DNA of 23,883 bases from positions 18,259 through 42,141 of the forward strand of contig DBXY01000003.1 of assembly GCA_002309765.1 (NCBI GenBank), given 5' to 3'. A program made the position numbers and the translations under genes. The notes beneath the pieces were generated by a model. It was not told the origin of the DNA. It made no database searches and was given only the letters and a program-made list of their open reading frames with translations. This document shows, piece by piece, positions 1 to 8,111 of the stretch. The DNA is from Verrucomicrobia bacterium UBA1200 (GTDB lineage: Bacteria > Verrucomicrobiota > Kiritimatiellia > RFP12 > UBA1067). Numbering within the stretch: the first letter of the stretch is position 1; each line of letters opens with the position of its first letter.

Positions 1-2
1 CC

Positions 3-113
3 GCCATTTCCGTTACCCGTATGGGCGCGCAAGCGTCTGCCCCCTACCGTAAGGAAATCTCAGCCAAACCGGCATCGGGGAAGCGGTGCGCCCGCAAGGT
101 GAAAACCAAGTAA
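3..113 (+). CDS. C-terminal tail of an unrecognised protein (partial, 5' end outside window)
   Basis: The frame beginning at base 3 is open to a TAA at 111-113 and encodes 36 residues. They start AISVTRMGAQ and end in a very basic stretch, KRCARKVKTK. A stop-free run of this length can occur by chance, so the call rests on the codon pattern, on the normal 66-bp distance to the next gene and on the lack of any other explanation for these bases. I do not recognise the family. A shared transcript with the permease that follows is likely, because no terminator-like hairpin is visible between them. Confidence 0.4.
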   Translation, partial: AISVTRMGAQASAPYRKEISAKPASGKRCARKVKTK

Positions 114-179
114 TCGAAGGAACGGGAGCTTCCTGCCCATTCTTTTGGCAATCCATCCATTGATTAGGGAGTAAAGGTT

Positions 180-1193
180 ATGTTATTTGTTTCAAACTAT
201 GTGTTGGCGGTCTTCTTTTGCGTAATCACCATGTTGTGCTGGGGTTCTTGGGGCAACACCCAGAAACTTGCCGGCAAAACCTGGCGTTACGAGTTGTTCT
301 ACTGGGACTATGTAATCGGTGTGCTACTTTTCTCCATAATATCGGGTTTCACCGCCGGAAGCATGGGCGGCGCGGCAGAATGGGGATTTGTGGCCAACTT
401 GAAGCAGGCAGCACCGGCAAACATCGGCTGGGCGTTGCTGGGCGGCGTGGTTTTCAATGCCGCGAACATCCTGCTTGCGGCGGCGATCTCCATCGCCGGC
501 ATGAGCGTGGCGTTTCCGGTCGGTATCGGTCTGGCGCTGGTGCTGGGGGTTATTTATAACTACGTGATCGCCCCCAAAGGCGATCCGGTGCTACTGTTCG
601 CCGGAGTCGCGATTATCGTGGTGGCAATCCTCTGCAACGCTTTCGCGTATAAACTCAAAACCGGCAAAGGCGAGAAAAACTCCAACTTGGCCAAAGGCAT
701 CGCGCTGTCGGTGGTGTGCGGAATTTTGATGGCCTTCTTCTACGGATTCGTCGCCCGCACGATGGACATGGAATTCACCAAAGCTGCCCCTGATGCGGGT
801 AAAATGACCCCGTACAGCGCGTTCTTTGTGTTCGCCGCCGGAGTGTTCCTAAGCACCTTCGTCTTCAATGCAATCGCCATGCGCAAACCGGTAAGCGGCG
901 AACCGATCACCGAGAGCGAGTATTTCAAGGGCAACTTTCCGATTCATTTGGTGGGTATTCTCGGCGGTTTGATCTGGGGTCTGGGCAACGGCATCAATCT
1001 GGTGGCGGCCGGGAAAGCCGGACCGGCGATATCTTACGGACTGGGCCAAGGCGCAACCCTTGTTTCCGCGCTTTGGGGTATTCTGGTCTGGAAAGAATTC
1101 GCCAATGCGCCCAAAGCGGCCAATCGGCTAAACTTCGCAATGTTTGTGCTGTTTTTAATCGGTCTTGGCGCGATTATTAAAGCCGGCATGTGA
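180..1193 (+). CDS. GRP/RhaT-type sugar permease, ten transmembrane helices
   Basis: This 337-residue protein is almost wholly hydrophobic. About ten membrane helices can be read, near residues 4-22, 42-61, 78-96, 97-117, 119-150 (probably two), 170-192, 212-235, 255-280, 283-305 and 317-335. The layout and the phrases WGSWGNTQKLAGKTWRYELF near the N-terminus and AISYGLGQGATLVSALWGI near the C-terminus resemble the glucose/ribose porter and RhaT branch of the drug/metabolite transporter superfamily, often auto-annotated as a DMT permease in gut bacteria. It would be an inner-membrane importer, probably of a monosaccharide; the substrate cannot be read from the sequence. An AGGGAG at 166-171 lies 8 bases before the ATG and supports this start. 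Its neighbours, a secreted DUF1080 hydrolase and glycosidases, fit uptake of released sugars. Family call is good, substrate unknown. Confidence 0.85.
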   Translation: MLFVSNYVLAVFFCVITMLCWGSWGNTQKLAGKTWRYELFYWDYVIGVLLFSIISGFTAGSMGGAAEWGFVANLKQAAPANIGWALLGGVVFNAANILLAAAISIAGMSVAFPVGIGLALVLGVIYNYVIAPKGDPVLLFAGVAIIVVAILCNAFAYKLKTGKGEKNSNLAKGIALSVVCGILMAFFYGFVARTMDMEFTKAAPDAGKMTPYSAFFVFAAGVFLSTFVFNAIAMRKPVSGEPITESEYFKGNFPIHLVGILGGLIWGLGNGINLVAAGKAGPAISYGLGQGATLVSALWGILVWKEFANAPKAANRLNFAMFVLFLIGLGAIIKAGM

Positions 1194-1210
1194 TTTTCTC
1201 ATTGATTTAT

Positions 1211-1241
1211 GCCGCAGTTTGTTGTAAATTGCGGCTTTGTT
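1211..1241 (+). terminator. Hairpin with short T-run after the permease gene (possible terminator)
   Basis: Bases 1211-1220 (GCCGCAGTTT) pair with 1226-1235 (AAATTGCGGC) through ten pairs with one G-T wobble and a five-base loop, followed by TTTGTTC. This has the form of a modest intrinsic terminator 17 bases past the permease stop. The same stretch can also be read as a weak promoter, TTGATT at 1202-1207 and TAAATT at 1225-1230 with a 17-base spacer, which would serve the next gene. Both readings are possible; the hairpin is the more direct observation. Confidence 0.5.
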
Positions 1242-1265
1242 CATCCAATAAGTTAAGGAGCACTT

Positions 1266-2246
1266 ATGAAGAAATTGTGGTTTGGCGGCGCGGTGGCGCT
1301 GTTCGGCATGGTGGCAATGGCTGCGGATTTCGACCCATACATCGGACGTTGGGCTTTGACCATCCCCGGTGGTGGCGCTGGTTGGCTGGGAGTTGAACAA
1401 CAAAACGGGCAACTCAAGAGCTCGCTCCTTTGGGGTGGCGGCAGCGTGATGCCAATGCCGGAGACCAAAATGGCGGACGGCAAATTACAGGTGATCCGCA
1501 AACACGGGCGTAAGGAAAACGGCCAGAATGTGACATGGATTGAGACCATCACTGCCACTTTGGACGGCGACAACATGAAGCTCACCACCCGTACCGTTGA
1601 TCAGGACGGCAAAGAGCGCGGCAAGGCCGATTTTACCGGCAAGCGGATTCCGGCGCTCCCCCCTGCCCCGGATCTGACGAAGATCAAGTTCGGCACACCG
1701 ATCCAACTTTTCAAGAAAGATAGCATCGAAGGTTGGGAGTTGATGAACAAGAACGCGGCCAACGGCTGGTCGATGAAAGACGGCGTTTTGAGCAACCGCG
1801 TCAAGGGTCCGGACGGCAAACGCCGTCACTGCACCAACATCAAGACCACCGCGAATTTTGAGGATTTCAACCTTAAGACCGATGTCAGGATGCTGCCGGG
1901 CGGCAACAGCGGCATTTATCTGCGCGGAATTTACGAGATTCAGATGGCCGACACCTACGGCCAGCCCCGCGACTCCCACCACATGGGCGGCCTTTACAGC
2001 CGGGTTACCCCGTCGGTAGCGGCGGAGAAACCGGCCGGCGAATGGCAGACCGTGGACATCACGCTCTGCGACCGCCATGTCACCGTGATTCTCAACGGGC
2101 AAAAGATTATCGACAACCAGCCTTGCCTCGGTTGTACCGGCGGAGCGTTGACCTCTGACGAGTTCAAGCCCGGACCGATCTACCTTCAGGGCGACCACAC
2201 CGATGTCGATTACCGCAATATGGTGCTTACCCCGATTGTCAAGTAG
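1266..2246 (+). CDS. Secreted 3-keto-disaccharide hydrolase family protein (DUF1080)
   Basis: 326 residues. Residues 1-20 form a signal peptide ending AMA-A, so the protein is exported. Residues about 22-125 are a small beta-rich domain. Residues about 140-325 match the DUF1080 fold (Pfam 3-keto-disaccharide hydrolase, concanavalin-like): LFKKDSIEGWE, WSMKDGVLSN, GGNSGIYLRGIYEIQM near 211-227, GEWQTVDI near 258-265 and GPIYLQGDHTDVDYRNM near 303-319 are the usual signature strings. Members studied in other bacteria cleave glycosides whose sugar has been oxidised at C3; many members have no assigned substrate. The ATG is set by AAGGAG at 1255-1260, five bases upstream. It is followed 13 bp later by the TPR gene, probably on one transcript. 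A sugar dehydrogenase operon that could supply a keto-sugar lies at 20587-23816; that link is inference. Confidence 0.9.
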   Translation: MKKLWFGGAVALFGMVAMAADFDPYIGRWALTIPGGGAGWLGVEQQNGQLKSSLLWGGGSVMPMPETKMADGKLQVIRKHGRKENGQNVTWIETITATLDGDNMKLTTRTVDQDGKERGKADFTGKRIPALPPAPDLTKIKFGTPIQLFKKDSIEGWELMNKNAANGWSMKDGVLSNRVKGPDGKRRHCTNIKTTANFEDFNLKTDVRMLPGGNSGIYLRGIYEIQMADTYGQPRDSHHMGGLYSRVTPSVAAEKPAGEWQTVDITLCDRHVTVILNGQKIIDNQPCLGCTGGALTSDEFKPGPIYLQGDHTDVDYRNMVLTPIVK

Positions 2247-2259
2247 TCAGGATTGCTAA

Positions 2260-3279
2260 ATGGCCAGCAAATTCTTCAGGATGTGCGCGTGTTTCACGGT
2301 AGCCGTGATGGCGGCGACCGTGGTTTTGGCGGCGGACACGGAAAAGAAAAAGAACGAGAAACCTAAAAAGGTTTCCGTGCTGCTCCGTGAAGCCAACAAA
2401 ATGATCAATGAAGCGCAAGAGGCTTACGTAAACGGCGAAAGCCAGAAAGCCATTGAACTTTACCGGAAAACACTCAAGGAAATCGAGCGGGTCGAGATGG
2501 AAAATCAAGACCGGGTCGGCACTTCCGAGTTCGCGCCGGTGAAATTCCGCAAGTCGCTTTGCGAAACCGAGATCGACCGCATCATCCTGGAGGAGGCTAA
2601 CGCCAACGCCCGCACTTTGTCCGTCACCGACACCACCGAGTTGGAAAAGAAACGGCAGGAGCGTAAACGCGCCGCCCAGACCAACAATGTGCCGGACAAG
2701 GCGGTGTCGCTGGTAGCAAAAAAAACCGACGGTACGATATTTGAAAAACGCCAAGAAACGAAGAAGGAACCCGTCGCAAACACCGATAAGCCGGCAACCG
2801 ATGCCGAGCCACCCAAAGTTGACATTGCGGCGGCAATCAGTTTTGCCCGCGATATGATGGCCATCGAGCATTTTGACGACGCGAAGGCATCGCTTCTCAA
2901 GGTCCTGCGAAATGCCCCGGAACACCGGGAAGGACGGCTGTTGATGGCGGCGCTTCAGATACGCACCGGCGACCCGCAGGACGCGGTTGTGGTGTTGGAC
3001 GATTTACTTGAAGATTTCCCGAACGATGAGTCGGCATTGCTGATGGCGGCGGGCGCGAATTTCGCGATCGCCGGATACACCAAGGCAATGTCGCTCCTCG
3101 ACCGCGCGATGAAGGTCAACCCCAAGCGGCCAGACGGCTATTTTAACATGGCCTGGCTGCTGCTGGAAATGAATCCAAAAGACCTTGACCAGCCGGAAAT
3201 GTATTACCGCCAATCGGTAAAACTTGGCGGTTCTCGTGATCAGGAGTTGGAAAAACGCCTCGGTATCAAAAAGAATTGA
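2260..3279 (+). CDS. Exported TPR-repeat protein with charged linker
   Basis: 339 residues. Residues 1-24 are a signal peptide (hydrophobic core CFTVAVMAATVVLA). Residues 41-80 form a helix pair resembling a single TPR (NEAQEAYVNGESQKAIELYRK). Residues 110-185 are highly charged and Lys/Glu/Thr-rich, probably a coiled or disordered linker. Residues about 189-325 hold roughly four TPR helix pairs, for example ARDMMAIEHFDDAKASLLKV and GYTKAMSLLDRAMKVNPKRP. TPR proteins of this kind act as scaffolds; no catalytic motif is seen and no specific function can be given. The start codon is 13 bases after the DUF1080 stop, with AGGA at 2249-2252 as a short ribosome site, which points to co-transcription. 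The gene ends just before the strong terminator at 3311. Confidence 0.85.
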   Translation: MASKFFRMCACFTVAVMAATVVLAADTEKKKNEKPKKVSVLLREANKMINEAQEAYVNGESQKAIELYRKTLKEIERVEMENQDRVGTSEFAPVKFRKSLCETEIDRIILEEANANARTLSVTDTTELEKKRQERKRAAQTNNVPDKAVSLVAKKTDGTIFEKRQETKKEPVANTDKPATDAEPPKVDIAAAISFARDMMAIEHFDDAKASLLKVLRNAPEHREGRLLMAALQIRTGDPQDAVVVLDDLLEDFPNDESALLMAAGANFAIAGYTKAMSLLDRAMKVNPKRPDGYFNMAWLLLEMNPKDLDQPEMYYRQSVKLGGSRDQELEKRLGIKKN

Positions 3280-3310
3280 CCGAGTTATTTTTTGTTTGTT
3301 GAAACAAACC

Positions 3311-3347
3311 AACGGCCCGGCAAGTAACTTGCCGGGCCGTTTTTATT
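3311..3347. terminator. Strong bidirectional intrinsic terminator
   Basis: Bases 3311-3324 and 3328-3341 form a perfect 14-bp GC-rich stem (core CGGCCCGGCAAG) with a three-base TAA loop, followed on the plus strand by TTTTATT. It closes the plus-strand transcript ending at 3279. It lies directly downstream of the minus-strand fucosidase stop at 3355; on that strand the stem is preceded by AA and followed by GGTTTGTTT, so it can also stop the glycosidase operon coming the other way. This is the best terminator in the window. Confidence 0.92.
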
Positions 3348-3354
3348 AAACCGT

Positions 3355-4548
3355 TTACTTGATTTCGCCTTTTTCAACCGTCGGGAACTCGCCATTCCGG
3401 ATGGTGATGGTGTAAAGCACGTTCCCCTTGCGGGTTTTTGCGGTTTGAGTGCCATCGCTGTTTTTAACAAACCCGACACCGCGGGTACCGTAAATCGCTT
3501 CTCCGTTTTTCTCAAACCACTTACCAACCTGCGCCATCACCTCCACTGCTTTGGCGGGGAACTGCCCGGAACCATCGGGCCCGATGTTCATCAACAGATT
3601 GCTGTCCTTACCCGCCGCACGGGCAACCATAGACACGACATCCTCGGCGGTGCGAAAATCTTTCTCACCGATCCTGTACCCCCAGACCCGTTTCTGAATA
3701 ACATCGCACTGCTCAATCGGACGATCATTGATGACCGGCTGGTTTTTCGAATATCCGCCATCTCCGTTATCGCCCGGTAGGTCGCGTTCAAACAGCTGGA
3801 TGTCCTCCTTGTCGCGGATTGGCTGATGGTTGTTGTTCGCTACCAAGGTGTGCTTGGAATGGATGAAATCATACAACGTGTCAAAATCCCAGTCCAAAGT
3901 ACGTTCCCATTGGCCGTTTTTGTTGAAGGCATGTTCCCATTCACCGTCAAACCAGATGTTACCGGGATGGTAATTGTCAATCAGCTCGCCGATCTGCCCC
4001 AACATAAATTTCTTGTAGGAGGCGTAGTCTCCGGGCTGGTTGCCGCGAACCGAACGGGCGCAGCTTCCGGCGGGATAATCCGTCCGGTGCCAATCCATCA
4101 ATGAGTAATAGAAATTGAGTTGAAGGCCGGCTTGACGGCAAGCAGTTGCCAGTTCGCCCAGAATGTCGCGTTTGAACGGCGTGTTGGCGATGTTGTAACC
4201 ATCGTCAACCTTGGTCGGCCAAAGCGAAAAACCGTCGTGGTGGCGCGAGGTTATGGTAATGTATTTCGCGCCAGCGCCCTTGACGACCCGCACCCATTCG
4301 TTCGCGTCAAACTTCGACGGACAGAACCCGTACATCATCCGCGAATACGCCGCCTCGTCAAGATGCCCCTGCTGCAAATACCATTCGCCCTGCGCGTAGT
4401 TGGCGTAAAGCCCCCAGTGGATAAAAACGCCAAAACGCTGATCGGCGAAATTCTTTCTAGCCTCAAGATTCCAAGGTTCCGGCCGGTAATCGGCTTTAAC
4501 CGCAACCGATAGCGCCGTCAAAGCCACAAACGCAACGAGTCTCTTCAT
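3355..4548 (-). CDS. Secreted alpha-L-fucosidase (GH29)
   Basis: 397 residues with a signal peptide at 1-19. The mature enzyme has the GH29 barrel signatures: FGVFIHWGLYA near 39-49, ITITSRHHDGFSLWPTK near 97-113 and NIWFDGEWE near 198-206, in which D201 is the expected catalytic nucleophile. DSNLLMNIGPDGSG towards the C-terminus is also typical. It should remove terminal L-fucose from glycans with retention, acting in the periplasm or outside the cell. The length fits a catalytic domain with a short beta-sandwich and no carbohydrate-binding module. AGGAGA at 4562-4557 (minus strand) stands eight bases before the ATG. It is the last gene of the GH43-like, GH2, GH29 operon, 66 bp after the GH2 stop. 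Confidence 0.95.
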   Translation of the reverse strand: MKRLVAFVALTALSVAVKADYRPEPWNLEARKNFADQRFGVFIHWGLYANYAQGEWYLQQGHLDEAAYSRMMYGFCPSKFDANEWVRVVKGAGAKYITITSRHHDGFSLWPTKVDDGYNIANTPFKRDILGELATACRQAGLQLNFYYSLMDWHRTDYPAGSCARSVRGNQPGDYASYKKFMLGQIGELIDNYHPGNIWFDGEWEHAFNKNGQWERTLDWDFDTLYDFIHSKHTLVANNNHQPIRDKEDIQLFERDLPGDNGDGGYSKNQPVINDRPIEQCDVIQKRVWGYRIGEKDFRTAEDVVSMVARAAGKDSNLLMNIGPDGSGQFPAKAVEVMAQVGKWFEKNGEAIYGTRGVGFVKNSDGTQTAKTRKGNVLYTITIRNGEFPTVEKGEIK

Positions 4549-4614
4549 ATTCCTGTTCTCCTAACTTGGTGTCACAAAAAACACATCCCCTGTCGCCAGT
4601 AAACGCGGGCACGG

Positions 4615-6876
4615 CTAATCCTCAAACTTAGCGCGAACTGCGATTTCGCCCGTACCGAGCCGGCGAACCGCCGCCATCGCGCGACCGAAAAAGAGCGGTT
4701 GCACCGGCGACGCGAAACCGGTACGCTCATGCGGATTACCGTTCCCCGCGCCGACAAGCTCGGCCGGCCCCTCGACCGTAATCAGAACTTTGGACTCATT
4801 CCAAGGGTCAAGCCGCCCCTGTTCATCCACCGCATCAATGCGGACGAAAAAGAGTTCATCCTCCGGGCGCGAATAGGGGTCGGTTACGCAGCGAACCGAA
4901 ACCGCCTTGCCTGCGGTTTCCCGCACATCCTCACCGATTTGCCGCCCGTTGCGGTAGGCAACCGCCTTTAGCGCGCCTGGCTCAAAGGGAACATCCCGCC
5001 AGGTCAAACGGTAACGGTCGCAGATGCGGTAATAATCGCCCACGCCGTCTTTCATAAAGTCGACCGGATAGTCGATGTCGAGAAGTTTCGACCGCTTACC
5101 GAGCGATTTGCCATTCAGGAAAAGCTCCGCCTCATCACCGGAAGTGTAAACCATCACCGTCACTTTATCCGCCCGCCCGTCCCAATTCCAATGCGGAATA
5201 AGGTGAACCGTCTCCGCATCCTTTTTCCAATAGGAACGGTAGAGCCAAAAGCGGTCTTTGGGAAAACCGGTGAGGTCAACGATTCCAAAAGATGAGCTGC
5301 GAGCCTTGCCCGTTTTACCCGTCCATGGCGCGGGTTCGCCAAGGTAGTCAATGCCGGTCCAGACAAACTCACCCGCCATCCAACGGTCTTTCTCCATCCG
5401 CCAAAATTCCACGTCCGGAATGTCGCTGTAACTGGCGGCGGTATAATCGTAACCGCAGGTGCGGTGGCGATCCCAATCGTAGCTGGTGCGCCCCGTGGCG
5501 GGCTGACCATTACCGAAATACCCGTAATCGCTGAACGAGCTGCACGATTCGGTGTAGACCATCGGGATTTTAGGATATTTGGTCTTCATCGGCATATAGC
5601 GGCGGGCATAGTTCCAACCGGTCAGGTCGAGATCCTGAAAAGCGTCAACCGTTTCCTTCTGCCAAGCCGCGATACCAACGGGACGGGTGTCGTCTTCGCT
5701 CAGGACCGCCTCGCGAAACTTCCTGCAACTGGTGCGGCTCACACCGGTGTAATACCGTCCGGACTGCCCTCCGATTTCGTTTCCGATCGACCACGCCACC
5801 ACACAGGGATGGTTGCGGTCGCGGCGCACAAACGATTTAAGAACGCCGGTGATGTACTCCTCCCAATTCTCGGCACCGGTCCATCCTGCGGTACCGTCCC
5901 ACTTGTCAAAGCTCTCGTCCCAAACCACGAACCCCATCTCATCGCATAGGTCGAGCAGCTTCGGATCCGGACAGTTGTGCGAAGTACGCACGGCGTTCAC
6001 CCCCATATCCCGCATAATGGCGAGCTGGCGGCGAAGCGCGTCCTTGTTGGCCACCATACCGATCAACCCTAAGTCTGAATGCAAGCACACGCCTTTTAAC
6101 TGCAACCGCCGGCCGTTAAGATGGAATCCGTCTTCTGTCGTGAAAGACGCGGTACGAATCCCGTAACGGTAAACTTCACCGCCAATCTCAACCGAATAAA
6201 GATACGGATCGTCAACATCCCAAAAATGTGGCTTTTCCACCTTGATTTTGCGGCGCTGCAATTCACCGTTGTCCATTCGCCACTCCATCGCCACGCTGGC
6301 CGACTCGACAGTCACTTCCGAGGTGCGTATAGCCACCGAACCCGGTACCACGTGCCCCTTCGGCAAAATGCGTAGCCGCACGTCGCGATAGATTCCGCCG
6401 CCGCAGTAGAACCGCGTCTTTTGACGATGGGTGTCCGCTTTGACCGACAACTCGTTTTCGCCCGACTTCAACACACCGCCTACCGGGATTGTGAAACCAA
6501 GGTAACCATAGATAGAACCGCCGACGGCGACGCCGTTCAACGACACCTGTGGTCGCGACATCACGCCGTCGAACTCCAAATATGCCTCGCCGCCCGTCGC
6601 CAAGTTTTTAGCGTCAGCCTCGGAAACCGTGAATTTACGGCGATACTCCCCGGTGGCCTGCCACGGCAACATTCCCGAGCCCGGATCGAACTTAGGGTTA
6701 AAGTCATAACCGATTGCCCAATCGTGCGGCACCCGCACCTCGCGCCAATCGGCTTCGCCCTCTTTCTTGAATTGCCACGCCCCGTTAAGATCAATCGTTG
6801 CGGCAACCACCCCGCCGGACATACCGGCCGCCAAAGCGGAAATCACCCAAAACTTAAAACCCGAACCTCGTTTCAT
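4615..6876 (-). CDS. Secreted GH2 beta-galactosidase-type glycosidase
   Basis: 753 residues; signal peptide at about 1-26. Domains in order: GH2 sugar-binding jelly roll (about 28-175, with RVPHDWAIGYDFN and RFYCGGGIYRDVRL), a shortened immunoglobulin-like sandwich (about 178-243), and the TIM barrel (about 250-560). SIGNE puts the acid/base at E367, and MVYTES puts the nucleophile at E443. A Big-4-like C-terminal sandwich follows (about 565-750: VYTSGDEAELFLNGKSLGKR). It should release terminal beta-galactose or a related sugar from exported glycans. The central sandwich is only about 65 residues, clearly shorter than the usual 100 or so, while both flanking domains look intact, so activity is still expected. 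GGAGGT at 6885-6880 fixes the start. Its position between a GH43-like enzyme and a fucosidase suggests shared substrates. Confidence 0.93.
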   Translation of the reverse strand: MKRGSGFKFWVISALAAGMSGGVVAATIDLNGAWQFKKEGEADWREVRVPHDWAIGYDFNPKFDPGSGMLPWQATGEYRRKFTVSEADAKNLATGGEAYLEFDGVMSRPQVSLNGVAVGGSIYGYLGFTIPVGGVLKSGENELSVKADTHRQKTRFYCGGGIYRDVRLRILPKGHVVPGSVAIRTSEVTVESASVAMEWRMDNGELQRRKIKVEKPHFWDVDDPYLYSVEIGGEVYRYGIRTASFTTEDGFHLNGRRLQLKGVCLHSDLGLIGMVANKDALRRQLAIMRDMGVNAVRTSHNCPDPKLLDLCDEMGFVVWDESFDKWDGTAGWTGAENWEEYITGVLKSFVRRDRNHPCVVAWSIGNEIGGQSGRYYTGVSRTSCRKFREAVLSEDDTRPVGIAAWQKETVDAFQDLDLTGWNYARRYMPMKTKYPKIPMVYTESCSSFSDYGYFGNGQPATGRTSYDWDRHRTCGYDYTAASYSDIPDVEFWRMEKDRWMAGEFVWTGIDYLGEPAPWTGKTGKARSSSFGIVDLTGFPKDRFWLYRSYWKKDAETVHLIPHWNWDGRADKVTVMVYTSGDEAELFLNGKSLGKRSKLLDIDYPVDFMKDGVGDYYRICDRYRLTWRDVPFEPGALKAVAYRNGRQIGEDVRETAGKAVSVRCVTDPYSRPEDELFFVRIDAVDEQGRLDPWNESKVLITVEGPAELVGAGNGNPHERTGFASPVQPLFFGRAMAAVRRLGTGEIAVRAKFED

Positions 6877-6921
6877 AGCACCTCCAAATAACCCGAATCA
6901 AAATCGATTTAATCGCAATCC

Positions 6922-7956
6922 TCAATCGACAAACCGCACCTTCACGCAGGAAAGCCGATAATTGCCGTCCTGCGTAGCCTTGCCTTGGAAGAAAAGGTAA
7001 ACCTGATCGTCATCATCGACAAAAATCCCCGGATGTCCGCTTTCCGCCGCGTTCCAACTACCTTCGGGACCGTGCGGGAACACGGGATGGTCAGAATATC
7101 TGGTAAAGGCCACGCCGTCGCTTGACCACGCCACGCCGATCTGCTGTTTCTCGTGGTTGTACGCCCCGGCATAAAAAAGATACCAAATCCCTTTGCGGAA
7201 ATATACGGTCGGGGCTTCAATGCAATGCATCTCCCAAGCGCGTTCCGGCTTGAAGAACGGCTTGTCCAGCGTCATTTCCGTCCATGTGCCAGCGTCATAA
7301 GACGACCCCCAGGGCGCCCACGCCATGCCCAACTGCTGGATTTCTTTGGTCGGGTGTTCCCGCGTGGCGTACATCAGCATCAAGCGATCGCCGACACGGT
7401 AAACCTCGGCGTCAATCGCCCGCTCGATCGACCAGCGGTTGTGAGGTACAAAAGCCGGTTCAGGGTTGGCACAGCGAAACGTCAGGCCGTCATCGCTGGT
7501 GGCATGCCAAATCACGTTGTTGCCTTTGAAAATTTGCTGGTGGAAGATGTGGATTTTCCCGCCGAACTTTTTCACGCATGGTGCCGCCCCGGCGTAAACC
7601 GCAGGCAAACCCTCAATCTTAATGTCGCCAATGCGCGTCCAATCCGTAAGGTTGGTGCTAACAGCCAGACCGGTTCCCCACCTCCCCCGAATCCAGTCCT
7701 TCGGCCTTTTATCATCGGGGAAATCGCAGACGGAATAGTACATGAGATAACGCCCGCCATGCCGGATTACCGTCATGTCCTTGGCGAAAGGCTGCCCTTT
7801 ACGCAGGTGTACCGGATCGCCGTAGAGCATCTGCCGGGGCATATCGTCAAATTCAATGCGGGCGCAAGGCCGCTCCGTTTTGCCGTTCGCCGCCACGGCA
7901 AGCCCAAATAACGCTACCGTCATCGACAATACTTTTATGGTTGCCATCGCTTTCAT
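6922..7956 (-). CDS. Secreted GH43-like five-bladed beta-propeller hydrolase
   Basis: 344 residues, signal peptide at 1-23 (SMTVALFGLAVAANG). The rest shows the repeated strand pattern of the GH43/GH32 propeller clan: GRYLMYYSVCD, GTGLAVSTNLTDWTRIG, KIHIFHQ, WHATSDDGLTF, YLFYAGAYNHEKQQIGVAWS and VYLFFQGKA. The three acidic residues expected in GH43 can be assigned tentatively to D60 (AKDMTVI), D182 (RAIDAEVY) and E247 (HCIEAPTVY). It would cleave an arabinose-, xylose-, galactose- or fucose-type linkage; the substrate cannot be read off. AAGGAG at 7970-7965 lies eight bases before the ATG. First gene of the minus-strand glycosidase operon; 45 bp separates it from the GH2 gene and no terminator lies between them. 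GH130- or GH117-like propellers are the main alternatives. Confidence 0.8.
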   Translation of the reverse strand: MKAMATIKVLSMTVALFGLAVAANGKTERPCARIEFDDMPRQMLYGDPVHLRKGQPFAKDMTVIRHGGRYLMYYSVCDFPDDKRPKDWIRGRWGTGLAVSTNLTDWTRIGDIKIEGLPAVYAGAAPCVKKFGGKIHIFHQQIFKGNNVIWHATSDDGLTFRCANPEPAFVPHNRWSIERAIDAEVYRVGDRLMLMYATREHPTKEIQQLGMAWAPWGSSYDAGTWTEMTLDKPFFKPERAWEMHCIEAPTVYFRKGIWYLFYAGAYNHEKQQIGVAWSSDGVAFTRYSDHPVFPHGPEGSWNAAESGHPGIFVDDDDQVYLFFQGKATQDGNYRLSCVKVRFVD

Positions 7957-8029
7957 CGTTCCGACTCCTTTTAAAAACCGCTAAAAGCCGTTCCGCCATT
8001 ACAGCTTCGCTTCACGAGGATTGATGGAA

Positions 8030-8058
8030 ATTATACCCCATCGCCCTTTTTGCCGCAA
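8030..8058 (-). promoter_or_regulatory. Promoter for the glycosidase operon
   Basis: On the minus strand TTGCGG (8058-8053) and TATAAT (8035-8030) are separated by 17 bases. The predicted start of transcription is near 8023, giving a leader of about 67 bases before the ATG at 7956. The -10 box is perfect, the -35 is half-conserved, which would suit activated or weak constitutive expression. It is back-to-back with the phosphoesterase promoter; the two -35 boxes are 16 bp apart, so one regulator could act on both. No clear inverted-repeat operator is visible between them. Confidence 0.6.
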
Positions 8059-8074
8059 GCGTAAAATTCCTGCA

Positions 8075-8104
8075 TTGACTAACCGCAAACAGTTGGACTA
8101 TAAT
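8075..8104 (+). promoter_or_regulatory. Sigma-70-type promoter of the phosphoesterase-uvrB operon (leaderless mRNA expected)
   Basis: TTGACT (8075-8080) and a perfect TATAAT (8099-8104) are separated by 18 bases. Transcription should start about seven bases after the -10 box, at 8110-8112, and the ATG of the next gene is at 8112. No Shine-Dalgarno sequence precedes that ATG. The transcript is therefore expected to begin at, or one base before, its start codon. Confidence 0.75.
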
Positions 8105-8111
8105 ACATGGC

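Noticed and set aside
1485..2925. Minus-strand frames of 237 and 228 codons opposite the DUF1080 and TPR genes
   Set aside because: Both are antisense shadows of genes with clear family signatures and signal peptides; their own products match no recognisable fold and lack start signals.
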